From Thiomicrorhabdus arctica DSM 13458 (GTDB lineage: Bacteria > Pseudomonadota > Gammaproteobacteria > Thiomicrospirales > Thiomicrospiraceae): DNA of 64,000 nt. The notes under the pieces were generated by a model. That model saw nothing but the letters and a program-made list of their open reading frames with translations, did no database searches and had not been told where the DNA came from. Where the stretch lies: assembly GCF_000381085.1 (NCBI RefSeq), contig NZ_KB905903.1, forward strand, positions 1 to 64,000, read 5' to 3'. Shown in pieces: positions 1 through 8,085 of the stretch (the stretch's first letter is position 1; the number at the start of each line of letters is the position of its first letter). A program made the translations under genes and the position numbers.

Positions 1-38
1 GTGGGAGTTCCCATGTGAGAGTAGGTCATTGCCAAGCT
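1..38 (+). rRNA. rrf: 5S rRNA, 3' end only (partial)
   Basis: The first 38 bases match the 3' end of a bacterial 5S rRNA: the CCCATGTGAGAGTAGG block followed by TCATTGCCAAGC corresponds to the E. coli segment CCCATGCGAGAGTAGG…CTGCCAGGC. A rho-independent terminator follows at once. The rest of the gene, and presumably the 16S and 23S genes, lie left of the window. The exact 3' end is uncertain by one or two bases. Confidence 0.88.
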
Positions 39-46
39 TATATTCT

Positions 47-85
47 AAAAACCCGTGTTGCCTTAGGCTTCGCGGGTTTTTTTTT
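47..85 (+). terminator. rRNA operon terminator
   Basis: AAAAACCCG pairs with CGGGTTTTT across a short GC-containing loop and is followed by a nine-T run. It sits directly after the 5S rRNA 3' end, where an rrn operon terminator is expected. Confidence 0.88.
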
Positions 86-860
86 GGGTGGAATTATGCT
101 CTGAGTTCTAGCGGACTTAAATACTTGATAGCCGTTGAAATGATACCCTAACCATAGGGTTTCTAATAAAACCTTTCAAGGCTCTTCGACAGCCGGTTAT
201 TGATGTATTTGAATGGGATGGGTAGGGGTTCACTATGAGAGTATCAGTAAAGATATCTTAAGGAGGTTTTTGAGCTTTATCAAATATGAAAGCGCAGAAT
301 CTCTATTGATACTTTAGACCGTTTCGAACGTTTGTTTATTGCTAGGAAAAGGCGTCTTACGGTGGGTTTTTCAGAAGCAACCTATTCCTAATGCTCCAAC
401 GATATTATTCAAAATAAATCGATACGGTGACCTGTGAACAGGTTGATTGATCCATAGTTAAAGATGAAATAGGTCTACCTAATTACAAGCTTAGGCAAAA
501 ATCCTTTTTAAGCCGAAATTCATCCAAAAATGGGATCTTCCTGTTTCGTTAAAGTCCTGCTTTTATCGGTTGCTACTTGTAATCGGTAATATGGCGAATT
601 TTGTGAATGCACCTACACAATTTGTTCACCTATGAATCATAATGTTATGAGCATTCAACTGATGTGCGACCTCGATCTGCATAAAATATAGGCTTTTGAG
701 TGAGAGGGAAAAACTATTGTGTATGATACAGTAGGTAATGTAGTGCAGACTTTATAGAGAGGATTGAGCACTAAAATAAATCAATGCTTGGATGATAATA
801 GATTAATACTGATTGAGTGTTTTAGAAGTATTTTGTGACAGGTAATGTAGATAAAATTTT
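86..860. other. 775-base gene-free stretch after the rRNA operon
   Basis: I find no open reading frame of useful length, no tRNA and no recognisable small RNA core (RNase P, tmRNA, SRP RNA) on either strand. In many gammaproteobacteria birA precedes coaX, but no BirA motif is readable here. It may be a decayed gene or an unannotated small RNA region. A clear Shine-Dalgarno sequence is also missing just before coaX. Confidence 0.5.
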
Positions 861-1628
861 ATGGTTAAATTATTTTTAGATTTGGGCAATACTCGCATTA
901 AAGCCGCATTGGAAGATGAGTTTGGATACCAATATCTTGGTCCAATATCTCTGTCCGATTTTAGTCACCTTGATCGGCTCGATAAATTTCTGGGTGGTGC
1001 CAAACCTACGGCAGTGTTTATGAGTTCTGTTGTGAGTGCAAATGACCTTGATGCCGTAAAATCGGTTGTGCAAAACACCTACAAATTATTTCCAGTGATG
1101 CTGACTTCACAGAAATCGTGTTGTGGTTTGACGACAGGTTATGACGATTTCAATCAGCTTGGAGATGATCGTTGGATGGCTTTGCAAGGCTTATATTCTA
1201 AAACAAAAGAACCCGCTGTCTTAATCGATGCTGGGACAGCCATGACAATAGATGCCATATTAGAAGGGCAGCATTTAGGTGGATTCATTGTTCCAGGCCT
1301 GGATAGTCTAAGGACTTCTCTGGGGTCGGATACAGCAAACCTAACTTGTGTAGAAGAATCTACTTCTACGACAAGTAATAAGGTGCCAACGAATCTATTG
1401 GCTACAAATACTGAATCGGCCATTTTGGGTGGTACTTTATACATGACGGCTTCTTTCTGTAATCGTTTGATTACTGATCTTAATCAGCAGGTTGGAACAC
1501 AATTTAAAGTCTATATTACAGGAGGGAATGCGGATAAGCTGAATGCATTGATTGATGTGCATTCAGAGGTTGTTCCAGATCTAGTCTTACTTGGAATGAA
1601 AAAAATCGTCGAAAGTATCAAAAAGTAG
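861..1628 (+). CDS. coaX: type III pantothenate kinase
   Basis: The 255-residue protein phosphorylates pantothenate, the first step of CoA synthesis, in the cytoplasm. Visible ASKHA-fold motifs are the N-terminal phosphate loop DLGNTRIK (about residues 7-14), GDDRWMAL near 101, DAGTAMTID near 122 (catalytic-type Asp), and a late TGGNAD. Length is normal for CoaX (about 250). The ATG at 861 begins the conserved MVKLFLDLGNT start, but no strong ribosome site precedes it. The stop codon abuts the tRNA-Thr promoter. CoaX is the CoaA-independent kinase type, insensitive to CoA feedback in characterised members. coaD and coaBC of the same pathway also lie in this window, unlinked. A degenerate copy of the 12-base palindrome (TCCAGGCCTGGA, 1292-1303) lies inside the gene. 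Confidence 0.93.
   Translation: MVKLFLDLGNTRIKAALEDEFGYQYLGPISLSDFSHLDRLDKFLGGAKPTAVFMSSVVSANDLDAVKSVVQNTYKLFPVMLTSQKSCCGLTTGYDDFNQLGDDRWMALQGLYSKTKEPAVLIDAGTAMTIDAILEGQHLGGFIVPGLDSLRTSLGSDTANLTCVEESTSTTSNKVPTNLLATNTESAILGGTLYMTASFCNRLITDLNQQVGTQFKVYITGGNADKLNALIDVHSEVVPDLVLLGMKKIVESIKK
1292..1303. repeat. degenerate copy of the CCAGGCCTGG palindrome, in coaX
   Basis: TCCAGGCCTGGA keeps the inner ten-base core of the iterated palindrome and is itself a perfect palindrome. Both outer bases differ from the family 12-mer. It may be a chance coding match. Confidence 0.4.
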
Positions 1629-1656
1629 TTGACTCAAATTCTATCCTCCTTATAAT
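1629..1656 (+). promoter_or_regulatory. sigma-70 promoter of tRNA-Thr
   Basis: TTGACT (1629-1634), a 16-base spacer and a perfect TATAAT (1651-1656) lie just upstream of the tRNA gene. The -35 box starts one base after the coaX stop codon, so the tRNA has its own strong promoter. Confidence 0.8.
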
Positions 1657-1668
1657 ACGCACCATCTC

Positions 1669-1744
1669 GCCGAAATAGCACAACTGGTAGTGCAACTGAT
1701 TTGTAATCAGTAGGTTGTTGGTTCAAGTCCAATTTTCGGCACCA
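1669..1744 (+). tRNA. tRNA-Thr (anticodon UGU)
   Basis: A complete cloverleaf with encoded CCA. The acceptor stem pairs GCCGAAA with TTTCGGC, the anticodon arm is ACTGA-TTTGTAA-TCAGT giving anticodon UGU, and the T arm carries GTTCAAGTCC. The sequence closely resembles gammaproteobacterial tRNA-Thr(UGU). It is flanked by its own promoter and terminator, and no integrase or attachment-site duplication is visible beside it. Confidence 0.95.
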
Positions 1745-1750
1745 TATCTT

Positions 1751-1788
1751 AAAAGCCCGTAATTTCTCAGAAGTTACGGGCTTTTTTC
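1751..1788 (+). terminator. tRNA-Thr terminator
   Basis: AAAAGCCCGTAA(T) pairs with (A)GTTACGGGCTTTT, followed by a T run, beginning seven bases after the tRNA CCA end. Confidence 0.88.
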
Positions 1789-1805
1789 GTATTGTAGTTC
1801 TGGCA

Positions 1806-1835
1806 TTGTATTGCTGTCTGGCTAACTGTTATAAT
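1806..1835 (+). promoter_or_regulatory. probable fabA promoter
   Basis: TTGTAT (1806-1811), an 18-base spacer and a perfect TATAAT (1830-1835) lie about 37 bases before the fabA ATG. No FabR or FadR operator resembling the E. coli consensus was recognised. Confidence 0.5.
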
Positions 1836-1872
1836 GGGAAATATTTATATGAAAAGTAGTGGAAACAACTGA

Positions 1873-2388
1873 ATGGAACAACAATCTAGTTACACAAAAG
1901 AAGAGCTTTTATCGAGTGGCCGTGGTGAACTTTTTGGTCCTGGTAACGCACAATTACCTTTACCTCCAATGTTGATGATGGATCGAATTACTCATATTTC
2001 AGAAGAGGGTGGTGCCTTTGGTAAAGGCCAAATTAGAGCAGAACTCGATATCACTGAAGACCTATGGTTTTTCGAGTGTCACTTTAATGAAGATCCTGTC
2101 ATGCCTGGTTGTTTAGGTGTCGATGCTATGTGGCAATTGATTGGCTTTTTCCTAGGTTGGACAGGTGGTCCTGGTCGTGGTCGCGCTTTAGGTTCAGGTG
2201 AAATTAAATTCTATGGTCAGGTATTACCAACAGCAAAGAAAGTTGAATATGTGATTGATATGAAACGTGTCATCAAACGGAAACTATATATGGGCTTAGG
2301 GGATGCTAAGATGTATGTTGATGGTCGTGAGATTTACAGCGCAACAGATTTAAAAGTTGGTTTATTTACTAATACGGATAATTTTTAA
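1873..2388 (+). CDS. fabA: 3-hydroxydecanoyl-ACP dehydratase/isomerase
   Basis: FabA dehydrates 3-hydroxydecanoyl-ACP and isomerises the trans-2 product to cis-3, which commits carbon to unsaturated fatty acids. The 171-residue hot-dog protein has the catalytic pair His70 and Asp84 in [20 protein letters not shown], numbered as in E. coli FabA, and the typical C-terminal [16 protein letters not shown]. Length equals the E. coli enzyme. fabB starts four bases after the stop, so the two form one operon, the standard anaerobic unsaturated-fatty-acid pair of gammaproteobacteria. A sigma-70 promoter lies upstream. Confidence 0.97.
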   Translation: MEQQSSYTKEELLSSGRGELFGPGNAQLPLPPMLMMDRITHISEEGGAFGKGQIRAELDITEDLWFFECHFNEDPVMPGCLGVDAMWQLIGFFLGWTGGPGRGRALGSGEIKFYGQVLPTAKKVEYVIDMKRVIKRKLYMGLGDAKMYVDGREIYSATDLKVGLFTNTDNF

Positions 2389-2391
2389 GTT

Positions 2392-3612
2392 ATGAAAAGA
2401 GTCGTCATTACAGGTGTTGGGATTGTTTCAAGTTTAGGAAACAATACACAAGAAGTCACCGAATCTCTTTATGAAGGTCGCTCAGGTATTGTTGCAGCAC
2501 CTGAATATACTGAGAATGGTTTACGTTCACAAGTCCATGGTGCAGTGAAAAATCTTGATTTTTCTGATCACATTGACCGTAAGCAATTACGTTTTATGGG
2601 CGATGCTGCCGCTTACTCTTTTATTGCGATGCAACAGGCCGTGAAAGATTCAGGTTTAACCGAAGAACAAGTTTCTAATCCTCGTACAGGGTTGATTGCT
2701 GGCTCTGGCGGAGGCTCTAACTCAAACTCCACAGAAGCGGTTGATATTGCTCGCGCCAAAGGTGTCCGACGTATAGGGCCTTATATGGTCACACGTACAA
2801 TGGGTTCGACGGTTTCAGCATGTTTGGCGACACCTTTTAAAATTAAGGGTATCAACTATTCAATCAGTTCTGCATGCTCAACTTCCGCCCATTGTATTGG
2901 TTCTGCCATGGAGCAAATCCAACTTGGCAAACAGGATATAGTCTTTGCGGGTGGAGGTGAAGAGCTTCACTGGACCATGTCTGTCTTGTTTGATGCGATG
3001 GGTGCTTTGTCGACTAAGTATAACGATACCCCCGCTAAAGCATCGCGTGCTTATGATACAAACCGCGATGGTTTTGTCATCGCGGGTGGTGGTGGAATGG
3101 TGGTGGTTGAAGAGTTAGAACATGCGCTTGCTCGTGGTGCAAAGATCTATGCTGAAATTACCGGTTATGGCGCCAACTCAGATGGTTACGATATGGTGGC
3201 TCCATCAGGTGAAGGTGCGGTTCGCTGTATGCAAATGGCGATGGCCACGGTTGAGGGTGATATTGATTATATCAATCCGCACGGTACTTCTACCCCCGTC
3301 GGTGATACTAAGGAAGCGGCTGCTATCCGTGAAGTTTTCGGTACAAAAGTTCCAAAAATCAGCTCAACTAAATCCATGTCGGGCCACTCTTTAGGTGCGG
3401 CTGGAGTGCATGAATTTATTTACAGCTTGATGATGCTGGAAAATGACTTTATTTGTCCTTCCATCAATATTGATCAGCTGGACCCTGAGTGTGAAGGTAT
3501 GCCAATTGTGACCAAACGAATTGATAACGCAGGTTTAAACCGAATGATGAGTAATAGCTTTGGTTTTGGCGGTACAAACGCTTCTGTCATTTTTGAGCGA
3601 TATAAAGCTTAA
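2392..3612 (+). CDS. fabB: 3-oxoacyl-ACP synthase I
   Basis: FabB condenses malonyl-ACP with acyl-ACP and elongates the cis-3-decenoyl product of FabA. The 406-residue protein shows the thiolase fold with nucleophilic Cys162 in [12 protein letters not shown], the first catalytic His in [11 protein letters not shown] (about 297) and the second in GHSLGAAG (about 332). The tail [12 protein letters not shown] is typical. It is translationally close-coupled to fabA (three intervening bases). Both a 20-base palindrome with the iterated core and a classical terminator follow the stop codon. Confidence 0.97.
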   Translation: MKRVVITGVGIVSSLGNNTQEVTESLYEGRSGIVAAPEYTENGLRSQVHGAVKNLDFSDHIDRKQLRFMGDAAAYSFIAMQQAVKDSGLTEEQVSNPRTGLIAGSGGGSNSNSTEAVDIARAKGVRRIGPYMVTRTMGSTVSACLATPFKIKGINYSISSACSTSAHCIGSAMEQIQLGKQDIVFAGGGEELHWTMSVLFDAMGALSTKYNDTPAKASRAYDTNRDGFVIAGGGGMVVVEELEHALARGAKIYAEITGYGANSDGYDMVAPSGEGAVRCMQMAMATVEGDIDYINPHGTSTPVGDTKEAAAIREVFGTKVPKISSTKSMSGHSLGAAGVHEFIYSLMMLENDFICPSINIDQLDPECEGMPIVTKRIDNAGLNRMMSNSFGFGGTNASVIFERYKA

Positions 3613-3639
3613 AACTACATTCGCAGTGAGCTTGTTTAG

Positions 3640-3659
3640 AATGACCAGGCCTGGTCATT
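3640..3659. repeat. iterated palindrome, exact core, downstream of fabB
   Basis: The exact core ACCAGGCCTGGT occupies 3644-3655 and perfect dyad symmetry extends to 20 bases. It lies 28 bases after the fabB stop and ahead of a separate T-tailed terminator, between convergent genes. Confidence 0.9.
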
Positions 3660-3682
3660 TCGCTCTTAAAATTTAAACAATA

Positions 3683-3720
3683 AAAAACCGAGTAGGGCAT
3701 TCTCTCTACTCGGTTTTTTT
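3683..3720. terminator. bidirectional terminator between fabB and the lytic transglycosylase gene
   Basis: AAAAAACCGAGTAG pairs with CTACTCGGTTTTTTT around a short loop, with A and T runs on opposite sides. It can end transcription from both convergent units. Confidence 0.88.
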
Positions 3721-3758
3721 ATGTCTAAAACAACAGTATTCATGTTTGATGTGTGTGT

Positions 3759-4373
3759 TTAGCTACATCTAGCATACTGTCTTCTATACATTCGACTACG
3801 GTTGGCCACTTTCTTAGCGACCTTCTGTAGCCAGGGCTTTTTAAGGTAGGTTCTACGTGCATAGCCGCCTTGACCCTCATGGTAGGCGAGGTAGAGCTTA
3901 TAAGTGTCTTTACGTGAAATTCTAAGACGCTTGTGTGATTGATAGTTATACCAACCCATAAAATCTAAGGCATCTTCAATATCTGAACGACTTTGGCTCC
4001 AACGATTTGTGGCCTTCTTATAGTCATCCCAAGTGCCATCTTGAGCTTGAGAGTAACCATAAGCACTTGAGCTTCTGAATAAGGGAATAAACCCTAGTGC
4101 ATAAGGTCTATCCGGTTGGGCATCAGGTTTAAAACGTGATTCCTGATGAACCATTGCCATCAAAACATACGGTGGTGTGCCCCAACGTGTTTGAGACAGT
4201 TGCGCGGCTTCTCGCCACTCTGGATCATGTTGGAAAATGGAACAAATATTATCATAAGTCTCCTTAGGAGGAGGTGTGGTACTACAGCCGCTGAGTACGA
4301 CGAGTGTGGCCAGTAGAGCTAAGCCAAGAATGTTCTGCTTTAGGGTCTTAAATGTATGAACGTGGCGTTTCAT
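3759..4373 (-). CDS. lytic transglycosylase-like lipoprotein (SLT fold)
   Basis: The 204-residue protein begins with a lipoprotein signal ending in the lipobox LSGC at about residue 30, so it is probably lipid-anchored at the envelope. The body resembles the SLT lysozyme-like fold: MAMVHQESRFKP carries the expected catalytic Glu, followed by SSAYGYSQAQDGTWDDY and YHEGQGGYARR. Such enzymes cleave the MurNAc-GlcNAc bond with formation of 1,6-anhydro-MurNAc. Its ATG overlaps the last base of the upstream DUF2914 gene stop (TAATG), so the two are translationally coupled and may act together. The exact substrate is unknown. The paralogue class (MltC/EmtA-like or a distinct family) cannot be settled by eye. 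Confidence 0.8.
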   Translation of the reverse strand: MKRHVHTFKTLKQNILGLALLATLVVLSGCSTTPPPKETYDNICSIFQHDPEWREAAQLSQTRWGTPPYVLMAMVHQESRFKPDAQPDRPYALGFIPLFRSSSAYGYSQAQDGTWDDYKKATNRWSQSRSDIEDALDFMGWYNYQSHKRLRISRKDTYKLYLAYHEGQGGYARRTYLKKPWLQKVAKKVANRSRMYRRQYARCS

Positions 4374-5233
4374 TATTGGGTTCCATAGATAAATGTTTTT
4401 CGAAATATTACGTCTTGGTTTGCATCAAGCACTTCAATATGCCAAGTGCCTTGCCAAGCGCTGCTCATTTTTTTTGAGGACCATGTTCGATAATGATCAC
4501 TTTGAATGTTCAGCGGGATTGTCGCTAGAATTTGGTTATTAAATAGCCAGCGATGACTCAGCGTTTGATTATTAGCATGCTCTATTTGAGTATAAAAATG
4601 GAGTTCACGGATGTATTTTGGAACTGTTTGATTAAATTCGGTACCGGGTTGTTGCTCAATAATTTTACTGGTTAAAATGGCCTTAGTAATCTTAATGTCG
4701 CTATCGATAATGGGTTGCAAAGGCACGTTTTGTTCGGCTTTCTGTTGCGCATTTTTTGCTTTATAAATCTCTAAATCACTTCTTTGCGCAGAGGATAGTA
4801 GTCCTAAATCTAGCGTGTGTTTTTCAGCGATTTCTGACGGTGTCTTACCATTCACTAATGATGGCGTTTTCTGAGATGGCGTTGTTTTAGAGAAATGGTG
4901 GGTTTGTTCTGGAACACCAGCAATCAGACGTGCTTGTTCAGCCTGCTCCTCTTTTATATTATGCAGCATGAGTAGAGTCGTACTAATGCCGCCTATGAGC
5001 ATCATGATTCCCCATGCAAATCGGCCTCGCCAATCCGATTGACTCCCATCTTCAACACTTAAAGTAATATCTTCTTCTGCCTGTTCCCACCCCATTTGAA
5101 AGTAATTACGCATCTCCATATCTCTACGAATGAGACTCGGCATGCTGCTAGAAGGTTTTCCTTCAAGCGCCATTCTGTATCCTTTCTTAAAGGCATGCTG
5201 AAAGTGAATGTTCTCGGTATCAGGTATCTGCAT
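4373..5233 (-). CDS. membrane protein with RMF-like N-terminus and DUF2914 C-terminus
   Basis: The 286-residue protein has three parts. Residues about 11-55 (FKKGYRMALEGKPSSSMPSL … YFQMGWEQAEED) resemble ribosome modulation factor, whose pattern is RGYQAGIAGRS…CPY…GGWREAMAD. Residues about 71-91 form one membrane helix. Residues about 215-284 (ELHFYTQI…HRWLFNNQ…GTWHIEVLDANQ…FIYGTQ) match the DUF2914 pattern, a small beta domain presumably outside the cytoplasmic membrane. Function is unknown. It lies between ftsY (40 bases upstream) and a coupled lytic transglycosylase gene, which suggests envelope work. The RMF resemblance is by eye only and could reflect a wider helical family. Confidence 0.72.
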   Translation of the reverse strand: MQIPDTENIHFQHAFKKGYRMALEGKPSSSMPSLIRRDMEMRNYFQMGWEQAEEDITLSVEDGSQSDWRGRFAWGIMMLIGGISTTLLMLHNIKEEQAEQARLIAGVPEQTHHFSKTTPSQKTPSLVNGKTPSEIAEKHTLDLGLLSSAQRSDLEIYKAKNAQQKAEQNVPLQPIIDSDIKITKAILTSKIIEQQPGTEFNQTVPKYIRELHFYTQIEHANNQTLSHRWLFNNQILATIPLNIQSDHYRTWSSKKMSSAWQGTWHIEVLDANQDVIFRKTFIYGTQ

Positions 5234-5273
5234 ACAGCTCTATATGTTATCGGTCTTTTAAGGTTGAGGTTGT

Positions 5274-6527
5274 CTAACTGTTTTGATCAAACAGTGCTTC
5301 CGTAAATGCTAAACTTTCAAATGGTCGCAAATCATCAATGGATTCGCCGACGCCAATAAAACGAATGGGAATTTGAGTTTGTTCCGCTAAGGCAAATACA
5401 ATTCCGCCTTTAGCCGTGCCATCCAATTTGGTGAGGGTAATGCCTGAAACATCAACTGATTCTTTGAACTGTTGTGCTTGATTAAGGGCATTTTGCCCTG
5501 TTCCAGCATCAATCACGAGCATGACTTCATGTGGAGCGGTCGTATCGATTTTCGCCAAGACCCGTTTGACCTTTTTCAGCTCTTCCATCAAGTTGGATTG
5601 AGTGTGTAAACGCCCAGCCGTGTCGGCAATCAAGACATCAATTTTTTTGGCTTTGGCTGATTGAATCGCATCAAATAAAACGGCCGCAGAATCGGCTCCC
5701 GTTTTCTGAGCGATGACCGGTACGTTATTACGTTCTCCCCAGGTTTGCAATTGCTCTACGGCTGCTGCTCGGAAAGTATCTCCGGCCGCGAGCATGACCG
5801 ATTTTCCTTCTTCTTGATATTTCTTTGCAAGCTTACCAATGGTGGTGGTTTTTCCAACACCATTAATGCCGACCATTAAAATAACAAAAGGTCCCTCTTG
5901 TTTGGCTAAGTGATTATCAACATCAAGTGGTACTGCAATGGGGGCTAAAATGTCCTGTAATTGCTTTTTTAACGCGGTGATTAACGCTTGAGGATCCTTA
6001 AGTTCTTGACGCGTAACTTGTCCTGTTAAATGACTAATAATGCGGTCAGTGGCATCAATGCCCACATCGGCCGTTAACAAAATCATTTCCAACTCTTCAA
6101 GCAGGTCCCCATCAATTTCTTTACGGCCTAAAACTAGAGTCGCCAAGCTGTCTGTGAAATTTTGACGCGTTTTGCTTAAGCCTTTTTTTAAGCGGGTAAA
6201 GAAATTTTGTTTTTGAGACGCCGTTTCATGGTCGGCAATTTCTTGGGTTTCCGTTGGTAAAATAGACGCTTTTGCGACGACAGCATCTTCATTAAAATGC
6301 TCAATATTGTTTAATAGGGTTGTCTCAGCTTGCAACTCAGTGATTTGAGGTGCATTATTCATTACACTCTTTTCAGTCACCGTCTCTCTATTCTCAATGG
6401 ACTGAATTTTGGGTGTTTTTTCAGTTGTTTCTGGGCACTCAACTTCAGCGGCTAACTCTAAAGGCTGAGCCTGCTCGATAGGCTGTTCTGCAGAGTGTTT
6501 TTTCTTACGACGTAAAAAACTAAACAT
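5274..6527 (-). CDS. ftsY: signal recognition particle receptor FtsY
   Basis: FtsY receives SRP-ribosome-nascent-chain complexes at the inner membrane and hands them to SecYEG. The 417-residue protein has a basic start (FLRRKKKHS), an acidic low-conservation A region to about residue 110, then the NG GTPase: GINGVGKTTTIGKLA (P loop), DTFRAAAVEQL, DTAGRLHTQSNLMEEL and TKLDGTAKGG. An AGGAA ribosome site precedes the ATG. In E. coli and Pseudomonas ftsY is followed by ftsE-ftsX-rpoH; here a DUF2914 membrane protein follows instead. It diverges from an M16 protease pair, a neighbourhood also seen in Pseudomonas. Confidence 0.96.
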   Translation of the reverse strand: MFSFLRRKKKHSAEQPIEQAQPLELAAEVECPETTEKTPKIQSIENRETVTEKSVMNNAPQITELQAETTLLNNIEHFNEDAVVAKASILPTETQEIADHETASQKQNFFTRLKKGLSKTRQNFTDSLATLVLGRKEIDGDLLEELEMILLTADVGIDATDRIISHLTGQVTRQELKDPQALITALKKQLQDILAPIAVPLDVDNHLAKQEGPFVILMVGINGVGKTTTIGKLAKKYQEEGKSVMLAAGDTFRAAAVEQLQTWGERNNVPVIAQKTGADSAAVLFDAIQSAKAKKIDVLIADTAGRLHTQSNLMEELKKVKRVLAKIDTTAPHEVMLVIDAGTGQNALNQAQQFKESVDVSGITLTKLDGTAKGGIVFALAEQTQIPIRFIGVGESIDDLRPFESLAFTEALFDQNS

Positions 6528-6699
6528 GATGTGTTCCTGTTAAGGCATTTTAAAGGCATTAGGGTACAGAAAACTCTGAAATTTTCCGAACTCTTTGATG
6601 TTAGAAACTGAATATTCCGCTATTATAAATGAATTCAAAACGGTTGTAGACACAACCCCCTATTCAAAATACTTGAAGAAGTGTAGAGGTGTGATAAAT

Positions 6700-8085
6700 A
6701 TGAAAACAATGTCTCCTAAAATTTGGCTGGTGGCCACACTGTTATCAGTGCTGTCTTTACCAAGCCTCGCCAATAGTTTACCCAGTATCTCTGAATACCA
6801 ATTAGATAATGGCATGAAGGTCATCGTTAAGCAAGACCACCGTGCCCCTGTTGTGGTGCATCAGGTTTGGTATAAAGTCGGTTCAACGTATGAGACCGTC
6901 GGTAATACAGGGTTGTCACATATGTTGGAACATATGATGTTTAAAGGCACAAAAACTCTAAAACCCGGTCTATTCTCTAAGCAAGTATCGCAACTCGGCG
7001 GCCAAGAAAATGCGTTTACCTCGGCCAATTATACCGCCTATTATCAAATTGTAGGTAAGCAGCATTTAGAAAAAGTCATGCAGTTGGAATCTGACCGTAT
7101 GCGTAATTTGGTGATTGATGATGCTGAATTTAATAAAGAACGCAAAGTAGTCATGGAGGAGCGTCGCTGGCGTTTAGAGGATCAACCCAGCTCTAAATTG
7201 AATGAACAGTTCAATGCGACGGCTTTTATGAACAGTCCTGCACGTAACCCCGTGATTGGCTGGATGACCGATATTGAGAATTATCAAGCGGGTGATCTGC
7301 GGGATTGGTATCGTCAATGGTATGCGCCTAATAATGCAACTTTGGTTGTGGTAGGGGATGTTAAACCACAAGCCGTTTTGGCGCTTGCCAAGACTTACTA
7401 TGGTCACTATAAACCAGAAGGTATTTCGAACGTAAAGCCACAGATGGAAATTGAGCAAGAAGGCCTGCGTCGGATTGAACTCAAAGGCGCAACCAAGGTG
7501 CCTTCAGTGCAATTAGGGTATCACGTACCAACGTTAGTGACCGCAAAAACTGACCAGGAAAAACAAGAGGTCTATGCTCTGGCTGTTTTAGAAAGTATTT
7601 TGGATGGTGGTAGCAGCAGTCGCTTACCTGTTTCTTTGGTGCGTAAACAAAAAATTGCCGCCAGTGCCAATGCAAGTTATAACGCCACAGATCGTTTATC
7701 AACGTTGTTTGAATTGAGTGGTACGCCAGTAGCGGGTCATAAAGTCAGTGATATTGAAGCGGCATTATTGAGGGAAGTCGACATTCTTAAAACAGAATTA
7801 GTCAGTCAGCAAGAGTTAGAGCGTATTTGGGCGATGGATGAGGCAGATCATGTCTACTATCTGGACTCAATTCAGGCACAAGCCTCTATTATTGGTTCTT
7901 TAGTGAGTGTGGGTTTAAAGCCGGACACGTTGGATCATTGGGTTGAAAACATCCGTAAAGTCACTCCACAACAAATTCAGGCGGTGGCTAAAAAATACCT
8001 CAAACGCGATAATTTAACCATCGCGACCTTATTCCCTGATGGTAAAGAACATTCGGGTCTAAAAGCTTACACAGGGAGACTGTAA
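6700..8085 (+). CDS. M16 family zinc protease, active subunit, exported
   Basis: A 461-residue pitrilysin-family metalloprotease. I place the start at the ATG at 6700 rather than the in-frame ATG at 6595, because residues from 6700 form a clean signal peptide ending SLPSLAN and an AGAGG site lies upstream. The inverted zinc motif HMLEH (His74, Glu77, His78 from this start) and the downstream Glu in the NKERKVVMEERR region mark a catalytically competent subunit. It is immediately followed, with no gap, by a second M16 gene lacking the zinc motif, the usual arrangement of periplasmic heterodimeric peptidases. Its substrate is unknown. Pseudomonas has an equivalent pair next to ftsY. Confidence 0.9.
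   Translation: MKTMSPKIWLVATLLSVLSLPSLANSLPSISEYQLDNGMKVIVKQDHRAPVVVHQVWYKVGSTYETVGNTGLSHMLEHMMFKGTKTLKPGLFSKQVSQLGGQENAFTSANYTAYYQIVGKQHLEKVMQLESDRMRNLVIDDAEFNKERKVVMEERRWRLEDQPSSKLNEQFNATAFMNSPARNPVIGWMTDIENYQAGDLRDWYRQWYAPNNATLVVVGDVKPQAVLALAKTYYGHYKPEGISNVKPQMEIEQEGLRRIELKGATKVPSVQLGYHVPTLVTAKTDQEKQEVYALAVLESILDGGSSSRLPVSLVRKQKIAASANASYNATDRLSTLFELSGTPVAGHKVSDIEAALLREVDILKTELVSQQELERIWAMDEADHVYYLDSIQAQASIIGSLVSVGLKPDTLDHWVENIRKVTPQQIQAVAKKYLKRDNLTIATLFPDGKEHSGLKAYTGRL

Noticed and set aside
1669-1744. tRNA-Thr as an integration site
   Set aside because: No integrase, no duplicated tRNA 3' end and no change in gene type beside it.
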